A stretch of DNA of 40,086 nt from NCBI GenBank assembly GCA_014238285.1, contig JABABK010000019.1:14732-54817 (forward strand), written 5' to 3'. Shown in pieces: positions 35,095-40,086 of this stretch. Below the pieces are notes generated by a model, which was given only the letters and a program-made list of their open reading frames with translations, did not search any database and was not told the DNA's origin. Within the stretch, counting starts at the first letter, position 1; every line of letters starts with the position of its first letter. The stretch is from Hellea sp. GTDB taxonomy: Bacteria; Pseudomonadota; Alphaproteobacteria; Caulobacterales; Maricaulaceae. Position numbers and translations under genes: made by a program.

Positions 35095-36183
35095 ATGGCA
35101 GATTTATTTGAAAACCCGATTGGGCTAGACGGATTTGAATTTATTGAATTTTCTGCACCTGAACGCGGCCATCTTGAAACAGTTTTTTCGGCCATGGGCT
35201 TTACCAAAGTTTCCACACATCGCTCTAAAGATGTTGATTTATGGCGTCAGGGCGAGATTAATTTGATCACTAATTACGAAGAAAAATCGCCAGCCGGTTA
35301 TTTCTGTAAAGAACACGGTCCGTCTGCGTGTGGTATGGGCTTTCGAGTTAAAGATGCTGCCAAAGCCTACGCCGAATTGATCAAGCGTGGTGCAGAACCT
35401 ATTAAAAACCATCCCGGCCCAATGGAATTATCCATTCCGGCTATTCGCGGTATTGGTGGATCCGTGGTTTATCTGATCGATAGATACGGCGATGACTTGA
35501 ATATCTTTGATATCGACTTTAATGAGATCGAAGGCGTTGATCAAAATCCTGTGGGTTACGGCTTTAATGTGGTCGATCATTTGACCCATAACGTCTATCA
35601 AGGCCGGATGGATTACTGGGCGGAATATTATGAGCGCCTGTTTAACTTCCGCGAAATCCGGTATTTCGACATTAAGGGCGAGTATACAGGACTTACGAGC
35701 CGGGCGCTCACAGCGCCGGATGGAAAAATTCGTATTCCGCTCAATGAAGAAGGCGAAAACGGCAAAGGTCAGATTCAGGAATATTTGCTCGAGCACCGCG
35801 GCGAAGGCATTCAGCATATCGCGCTGTCTTGTGATGATTTAATCGGATGTGTCGACAAATTACGGGCAGGCGGCGTTGATCTCATGTCCGCTCCGCCAGA
35901 AACTTATTATGCCATGCTGGATGAGCGCCTTCCAGGGCATGGCGAGCCAGTGGGTGAACTTAAGACGCGGGGCATTTTGCTTGACGGAACAACGGAAAAT
36001 GATGAGCCACGATTGCTCCTGCAAATATTTGCTGAGCCAAAAATTGGACCGGTCTTCTTTGAGTTTATTCAGCGCAAAGGTGATTATAAAGAAGGCTTTG
36101 GTGAAGGTAATTTCAAAGCTCTGTTTAAATCTATCGAGCAGGACCAGATTAATCGCGGCGTACTTGAGATAGCGAGACAGTAA
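35095..36183 (+). CDS. hpd: 4-hydroxyphenylpyruvate dioxygenase
   Basis: HPD converts 4-hydroxyphenylpyruvate to homogentisate with Fe(II), the second step of tyrosine degradation. I use the ATG at 35095, preceded by GGAG six bases upstream; the frame is open from 35083. The 362-residue length is standard. The iron ligands are visible: His in [14 protein letters not shown], His in [14 protein letters not shown], and Glu in [11 protein letters not shown], together with the C-terminal [15 protein letters not shown]. It leads a plus-strand run with a VOC gene 1 bp after the stop and fumarylacetoacetase after a repeat element. MarR control is expected from the inverted repeat. Confidence 0.97.
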   Translation: MADLFENPIGLDGFEFIEFSAPERGHLETVFSAMGFTKVSTHRSKDVDLWRQGEINLITNYEEKSPAGYFCKEHGPSACGMGFRVKDAAKAYAELIKRGAEPIKNHPGPMELSIPAIRGIGGSVVYLIDRYGDDLNIFDIDFNEIEGVDQNPVGYGFNVVDHLTHNVYQGRMDYWAEYYERLFNFREIRYFDIKGEYTGLTSRALTAPDGKIRIPLNEEGENGKGQIQEYLLEHRGEGIQHIALSCDDLIGCVDKLRAGGVDLMSAPPETYYAMLDERLPGHGEPVGELKTRGILLDGTTENDEPRLLLQIFAEPKIGPVFFEFIQRKGDYKEGFGEGNFKALFKSIEQDQINRGVLEIARQ

Positions 36184-36184
36184 T

Positions 36185-36733
36185 ATGGCGACCCCAAATA
36201 TAAAAGGCTTTCATCACGTCGCGTATCGTTGTCGCGATGCCAAAGAAACGGTTGAGTTTTATAACGGCATTTTAGGCATGGATTTCCAGCTCGCTATCGC
36301 AGAAGATCATGTACCATCAACGGGCGCGTATGACCCTTACATGCATATTTTCCTCGATGCAGGGAATGACAATGTCTTGGCGTTTTTTGAACTACCCGAA
36401 CAGCCGGACATGGACCGTGACCAGAATACACCTGAATGGGTGCAGCATATAGCCATGCGCGTGGAGAGTATGGAAAAGCTTCTCGAAGCCAAAGCTCATC
36501 TTGAAGTGAGTGGCTTAGACGTTCTTGGGCCAACCCATCACGGAATATTTAAATCTATCTATTTCTTTGACCCTAATGGACATCGCTTGGAACTCGTCGC
36601 TGATATTGGTACGCCAGAGCAAATGACGCAGCTCCACGAGGTAGCGCCCGCCATGCTCAAGGAATGGTCAGAAACTAAAAAAGCTCCAAGACATGCCGCT
36701 TGGTTACATGAAAAAATAGCGGCGGAAACATAA
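36185..36733 (+). CDS. VOC-family metalloprotein in the tyrosine cluster
   Basis: A 182-residue vicinal-oxygen-chelate protein starting 1 bp after the hpd stop, hence cotranscribed. It has two VOC modules: GFHHVAYRCRDAKETVEFY and EWVQHIAMRVESMEKLLEA. Candidate metal ligands are His11, Glu69 (FFELPEQ), His88 and Glu136 (HRLELVAD). The spacing is close to the His-Glu-His-Glu set of bacterial Ni/Zn glyoxalase I, although the protein is longer with a 40-residue helical C-terminus. Extradiol dioxygenases use a 2-His-1-Glu variant of the same site, so either an isomerase or a dioxygenase role is possible. The reaction is not known; context points to aromatic catabolism. Confidence 0.82.
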   Translation: MATPNIKGFHHVAYRCRDAKETVEFYNGILGMDFQLAIAEDHVPSTGAYDPYMHIFLDAGNDNVLAFFELPEQPDMDRDQNTPEWVQHIAMRVESMEKLLEAKAHLEVSGLDVLGPTHHGIFKSIYFFDPNGHRLELVADIGTPEQMTQLHEVAPAMLKEWSETKKAPRHAAWLHEKIAAET

Positions 36734-36743
36734 TCAAATAATT

Positions 36744-36837
36744 GTCACTCCGCACTTGATGCGGGACCTCGCCGGATTCGCTGGAAATCCGGAGTCGATA
36801 TTGAAGTCCAGAGTTCCCGCATCAAGTGCGGGATGAC
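36744..36837. repeat. 94-bp palindromic intergenic repeat element
   Basis: Arms of 26 bp (36744-36769 and 36812-36837) match in inverted orientation at 23 positions; the shared core is CCGCACTTGATGCGGGA. The inner part has its own 7-bp hairpin, CCGGATT (36772-36778) with AATCCGG (36786-36792). Similar dispersed palindromes of the form CATCCCGCACTTGATGCGGGA are common in Alphaproteobacterial intergenic regions. It sits between the VOC gene and fumarylacetoacetase. Confidence 0.8.
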
Positions 36838-36860
36838 AGTGTTATAAAAAGGATAAAACA

Positions 36861-37874
36861 ATGAAATTAGCATCTCTAAAATTTGAACGTGACGGTCATT
36901 TGATCGTTGTTTCCCGAGACCTCACTAAAGCTGCGAGCGCTGGCGCCATCGCCAATTCTCTGCAGGCAGCTCTGGATAATTGGGACGAAGTTTCGCCCAA
37001 GCTTGAAGCGCTTTATGCGGATGTGAATAAAGGTAAAGGCGATCTTTTTGATTTTAATGCATCCGCTTGTACTTCGCCTCTACCGCGCGCTTATCAGTGG
37101 GTCGATGGCTCGGCCTATCTCAATCATGTGGAGTTGGTGCGTAAGGCTCGCGGCGCGGAAGTGCCGGAGAGTTTTTATTCTGATCCGCTCATGTATCAAG
37201 GCGCTGGTGACACTTTCATCGGCCCGCTTGATGATATCGTGGCTGAGTCTGAGGACTTTGGTATTGATATGGAAGCAGAAATTACGGTTGTGACGGATGA
37301 TGTGCCAATGGCCGTCAGTGTTAAAGATGCTAAAAAGCACATTAAACTCATCATGCTAATCAATGACGTATCCCTACGCGGACTGATCCCCAATGAGCTT
37401 CGCAAAGGTTTTGGGTTTTTACACGGTAAAGCCTCATCAGCTTTTTCACCGGTTGCTATTACACCGGATGAGCTAGGTGATAAATGGGGCGACGGTACCA
37501 TCGATTTGCCACTTCTTGTGGAGTATAATGGCAAGCCATTTGGTAAGGCAAATGCCAAAACCGACATGACTTTTAATATGAATGAGCTCGTCGCTCACGC
37601 CGCTAAAACTCGCCAGCTTAGCGCGGGTACTATTGTGGGGTCAGGTACTGTCTCAAATAAATTTGAAGGCGGTGAAGGCAAGAAGATCGAACATGGCGGC
37701 GTTGGCTATTCTTGCATCGCTGAAATTCGCATGATCGAAAAAATTCAAACCGGTGAATTTGTGACGCCGTTTATGCGCTTTGGCGATACCGTTGCGATTG
37801 AAATGAATGATGCCGACGGCAAATCTATATTTGGCCGAATTGAAAACAAAGTCGTTCAATATAAGAAGGCTTAG
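36861..37874 (+). CDS. Fumarylacetoacetase family hydrolase
   Basis: A 337-residue member of the FAH family, which hydrolyses fumarylacetoacetate to fumarate and acetoacetate in the last step of tyrosine degradation. The metal-site pattern is present: DMEAEITVVTDDVP (Asp/Glu ligands), IKLIMLINDVSLRGLIPNEL and GKASSAFSPVAITPDELG, with GTIVGSGTVSNK further on. An N-terminal domain (MKLASLKFERDGHLIVVSRD) precedes the catalytic barrel, as in bacterial fumarylacetoacetases. AAAAGG is ahead of the ATG. It follows hpd and the VOC gene, and converges on the Pr6Pr gene with 2 bp between stops. Assignment as the true fahA rests partly on context. Confidence 0.9.
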   Translation: MKLASLKFERDGHLIVVSRDLTKAASAGAIANSLQAALDNWDEVSPKLEALYADVNKGKGDLFDFNASACTSPLPRAYQWVDGSAYLNHVELVRKARGAEVPESFYSDPLMYQGAGDTFIGPLDDIVAESEDFGIDMEAEITVVTDDVPMAVSVKDAKKHIKLIMLINDVSLRGLIPNELRKGFGFLHGKASSAFSPVAITPDELGDKWGDGTIDLPLLVEYNGKPFGKANAKTDMTFNMNELVAHAAKTRQLSAGTIVGSGTVSNKFEGGEGKKIEHGGVGYSCIAEIRMIEKIQTGEFVTPFMRFGDTVAIEMNDADGKSIFGRIENKVVQYKKA

Positions 37875-37876
37875 CG

Positions 37877-38494
37877 TTAATTGGTTTGCTTTCTGGCAAG
37901 CCAATTATTGGCAAAACGGTAGAGAAAGCCGAGACCTAAAAACAATGCGATGAATCCTAGCTGGCTCAGCGCAACGCCTGTCCACCCCATAACTTCTGGG
38001 TCCATATAGAAATATGGATAGACGTTATCAAAAGAGCCCCGGATCAACACGTAAGCCGTATACCCAAGCGGAAAGACAAGCCAAATAAAAGGTGCGCGTT
38101 TCGAGATTAAAGTGCGCGGTTTTGTCAGAAGCCAGATTAAATAAGTCCCGATAGGGACAATGGTATGGTGGGCGACATTAGTTGCGGCCATAATGCCTTC
38201 AGGGTGATGATTGGCTGCGAGTATTAAGTGATAAATAAGCCCGACAATGCTAATCCAAAGCGTCAGCGCGGTGAGCCATCCAATGGACGGCCAATATCCT
38301 TTTATGACTGCAACCATTAAGTAAAGACCGACAAATACATTGGTCCAGATGGTGAAATAATGCATACAAAACCAGATGGATTTTAAAATCCCGACATCAG
38401 GCGTTTCTTTTGCAAAGGCAAAGACAAGAATAATGGTTGATAGGAGCGCTGTTGCGGCGATTAATGCAGAGGCTATTCGGATAATGGGTGTCAT
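37877..38494 (-). CDS. Pr6Pr family six-helix membrane protein
   Basis: A 205-residue inner-membrane protein with about six hydrophobic segments (IASALIAATALLSTIILVFA, YFTIWTNVFVGLYLMVAVI, WLTALTLWISIVGLIYHLIL, VAHHTIVPIGTYLIWLL, FIWLVFPLGYTAYVLI, LSQLGFIALFLGLGFLYRF). The FTIWTNVFVG, HHTIVPIG and PYFYMDPEVMGW motifs are typical of Pr6Pr proteins. Function is not known. It is not part of the tyrosine genes, since it is on the opposite strand. Confidence 0.83.
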   Translation of the reverse strand: MTPIIRIASALIAATALLSTIILVFAFAKETPDVGILKSIWFCMHYFTIWTNVFVGLYLMVAVIKGYWPSIGWLTALTLWISIVGLIYHLILAANHHPEGIMAATNVAHHTIVPIGTYLIWLLTKPRTLISKRAPFIWLVFPLGYTAYVLIRGSFDNVYPYFYMDPEVMGWTGVALSQLGFIALFLGLGFLYRFANNWLARKQTN

Positions 38495-38612
38495 AGTTTT
38501 CGATCAGTTTTAAGGTAGCTATCTAAGTCTTTTGGTTGATTGGCAAGCTTAATGAGAAACAAACTCGTCAAATATCGTAAAGTCTGATAATCTATGTCCA
38601 AGGGAGAATTTA

Positions 38613-39008
38613 ATGTTCAAACAAATTTTAATCGGTAGTTTGGTGCTGCTGGGTGCATGCTCAACACAGACCACTACACCAGAGACAGTTAGTGAATATC
38701 AGAAGATCAGTTTTGAAGGCGAAAAGGCAACAGCAGCAGAACGCGCCGCTTGCGAAGCTGTTGGCGGCCTTGTGCGCCGGGCTGGTATGGCAGGATATGA
38801 ACATTGTATTCAAGATATGGCAGATTCGGGCAAGGTCTGTTCAGACACGTCGGACTGTGTGGCGCGATGTATTATTCCGCCGCAAGAAGGCCGTAACTAT
38901 CAGCCCGGTGAAAAAGCTACAGGTGTATGCGCACCAACAGATGAAATTTTTGGCTGTATAACAAAAGTAAGCAATGGGATGGTTGAGCCGACGCTTTGCA
39001 TTGATTAG
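38613..39008 (+). CDS. Cysteine-rich lipoprotein
   Basis: A 131-residue protein with a clear lipobox (MFKQILIGSLVLLGAC; lipidated Cys16). AAGGGAG precedes the ATG. The mature part has eight further Cys (AACEA, HCIQ, KVCSDTSDC, ARC, GVC, FGC, LC), enough for four disulfides, so it should fold in the oxidising periplasm or at the surface. No family recognised. The DUF6958-like gene starts 2 bp after its stop and is probably cotranscribed. Confidence 0.75.
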   Translation: MFKQILIGSLVLLGACSTQTTTPETVSEYQKISFEGEKATAAERAACEAVGGLVRRAGMAGYEHCIQDMADSGKVCSDTSDCVARCIIPPQEGRNYQPGEKATGVCAPTDEIFGCITKVSNGMVEPTLCID

Positions 39009-39010
39009 AT

Positions 39011-39310
39011 ATGACTGAAAAAATCCAAACACTCCATCCTGATCCTAATAAAAAGGGCGTAAACATTGATCGCGCGAAATATGACTTGGTAAGAAAGACA
39101 GTCATAGCTTCCATGGCGGACAATCCAGACTTAAAACCTATGCAAATGTTTCAAGAGGTCGGAAGACGTTTAAAAGGTAAAATGGAGGGCTCAGGTGCTT
39201 GGTACTCCGTAACGGTTAAGCTTGATATGGAAGCGCGCGGCGAACTGGGTCATGACCGCAAAAAAGCAAAGCTTTGGCTAACCGGGCAGGGCCCTAATCC
39301 ACAACCTTGA
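39011..39310 (+). CDS. DUF6958-like small protein
   Basis: A 99-residue cytoplasmic protein: IQTLHPDPNKKGVNIDRAKYD, a helix including VRKTVIASMADNPD, then GSGAWYSVTVKLDMEARGEL, resembling DUF6958 proteins by my recollection of that pattern. It looks like a small winged-helix type fold, which is inference. It starts 2 bp after the lipoprotein stop and its end overlaps the convergent TerB-like gene by 17 bp. Confidence 0.6.
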   Translation: MTEKIQTLHPDPNKKGVNIDRAKYDLVRKTVIASMADNPDLKPMQMFQEVGRRLKGKMEGSGAWYSVTVKLDMEARGELGHDRKKAKLWLTGQGPNPQP

Positions 39311-39686
39311 TCGGCGGCCTCTGGAAGCCCCAAATGGTTGCTGCGGACTTAATCAGATCGGATTCTTCGCGGCGATATTCGTCGTCAGCCACTGATATAG
39401 AAACCATAGCGTCATACATGGCTTCCACATGGGCATCTTCTTTGAAGCGTGTCAGGGCTCTTAAGATTTCAGTGTTTTTGCGGCGTCCATCAAGTGTGTT
39501 CTCAAGCTCTGTCTCTTTGTTCTTGAACCACGCGACTAGCGCCTCTTCAGCCATAGGCTCAAGTTCAAACAGCCCGAACAGGGCCGATGCCTGATGGCGA
39601 AATTCCTGCAATTCAGGATCGCGGATTTTATGATCTATCATGACTGACAGCGCCAGTGGCATGAGTATTTCATCATGTGTAAACAT
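39294..39686 (-). CDS. TerB-like helical protein
   Basis: A 130-residue all-helical cytoplasmic protein. The C-terminal VEAMYDAMVSISVADDEYRR followed by EESDLIKSAATIWGF resembles the TerB/tellurite-resistance-like fold, in which an acidic loop (ADDEYRREE) can bind metal. The N-terminus (FTHDEILMPLALSVMIDHKI) fits the same family. No other ter genes are nearby, so tellurite resistance should not be assumed. Its 3' end overlaps the convergent plus-strand gene by 17 bp. Confidence 0.6.
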   Translation of the reverse strand: MFTHDEILMPLALSVMIDHKIRDPELQEFRHQASALFGLFELEPMAEEALVAWFKNKETELENTLDGRRKNTEILRALTRFKEDAHVEAMYDAMVSISVADDEYRREESDLIKSAATIWGFQRPPIKVVD

Positions 39687-39738
39687 GATTATATGTCTCT
39701 CTCTAGTTCCCCAAGTTTTAGCTTAACTGGCGCCGTGA

Positions 39739-39770
39739 TTAATCTCAAGTCGTAAATCAGCTTAATCTCA
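39739..39770. repeat. Short direct repeat upstream of TerB-like and antiporter genes
   Basis: TTAATCTCA occurs at 39739-39747 and 39762-39770, a 23-bp period, in the 166-bp divergent gap. Possible regulator boxes or chance. Confidence 0.25.
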
Positions 39771-39852
39771 TCCAGAAAATCTTCGGATTATCATTGCGGC
39801 TAGCGCAGAGTGCTTTTATGAGTGCTTTCAAAGGTTGGGAAATGAGGGAATC

Positions 39853-40086
39853 ATGCTGTCTATTTTTGAAATTATTGCGCTGCTTTTAGTTTTATCTGCC
39901 GTATTTTCGTGGATGAATAAAGTTTTCTTTAAACTGCCTCATACGATTGGCCTTTTGGTCATCGCTTTAGTCGCCTCAATGGTGCTTTTAGGACTAGAAA
40001 TTATCCTGCCATCTCTAGGTATGACAGATATGCTACAAGGCGCGATTGGACAAATAGATTTCAATGAAACCTTAATGAAGGGCATG
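39853..40086 (+). CDS. CPA1-type Na+/H+ antiporter, 5' end only
   Basis: The first 78 codons of a membrane transporter, cut by the window edge. The ATG at 39853 follows GAGGGA. The start (MLSIFEIIALLLVLSAVFSW followed by MNKVFFKLPHTIGLLVIALV) and the later DFNETLMKGM are characteristic of bacterial CPA1 sodium:proton antiporters, with two hydrophobic segments so far. It diverges from the TerB-like gene. The ion specificity cannot be judged from this part. Confidence 0.75.
   Translation, partial: MLSIFEIIALLLVLSAVFSWMNKVFFKLPHTIGLLVIALVASMVLLGLEIILPSLGMTDMLQGAIGQIDFNETLMKGM

Overview
This window looks like chromosomal DNA of an alphaproteobacterium, probably a marine or stalked-type lineage (Hyphomonadaceae/Maricaulales-like). 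The case rests on gene content: aroC, a J protein and pdxH close together; an HtrA protease with an OmpR-type two-component pair followed by glnE; DUF3422, DUF938, DUF1499 and DUF6249 proteins; a tyrosine-catabolism cluster. By eye the GC content is moderate to low for the class. Coding density is very high. No gap between genes exceeds 300 bases. I saw no tRNA, rRNA, insertion sequence, prophage or CRISPR array. The lineage call is inference.

Region 1 (1-9930): a partial 2,4-dienoyl-CoA reductase gene (fadH) diverges from a TetR regulator with a palindromic operator between them. An S41-like lipoprotein follows. On the minus strand lie a hormone-sensitive-lipase-type hydrolase with aroC, two tandem spondin-domain exported proteins ending at a terminator, a DUF3422 protein with a small upstream ORF, and a 71-residue stand-alone J protein.

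Region 2 (10046-14164): pdxH, two small membrane-protein genes (one DUF1499), an acyl-CoA dehydrogenase, and a CbpA-like DnaJ protein.

Region 3 (14234-23836): a plus-strand run with PepSY protein, response regulator, histidine kinase, DUF938 methyltransferase, HtrA/DegP protease, second response regulator, second histidine kinase, and glnE. This reads as an envelope-stress and nitrogen-control block.

Region 4 (23840-33888, all minus strand): PAS histidine kinase, EAL-only protein, aminopeptidase N, then a compact sigma-factor locus: DUF6249 membrane protein, ECF sigma factor, and a two-TM membrane protein coupled by an ATGA overlap. Upstream are two tandem paralogous small membrane proteins (58 and 61 residues) with their own terminator and probable promoter, and then typA/bipA. 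The ECF sigma gene has no ATG, GTG or TTG codon where its conserved N-terminus requires one. It has an ATT codon at ideal distance from an AAAGGA ribosome-binding site. This is the most unusual thing in the window.

Region 5 (34050-40086): a small NTF2-like protein, a MarR regulator divergent from hpd with a perfect 11-bp inverted-repeat operator, a VOC protein with a glyoxalase-I-like metal-ligand set, a 94-bp palindromic repeat element, and fumarylacetoacetase. Homogentisate dioxygenase and maleylacetoacetate isomerase are not in the window. The end holds a Pr6Pr membrane protein, a Cys-rich lipoprotein, a DUF6958-like protein, a TerB-like protein, and the start of a CPA1 Na+/H+ antiporter.
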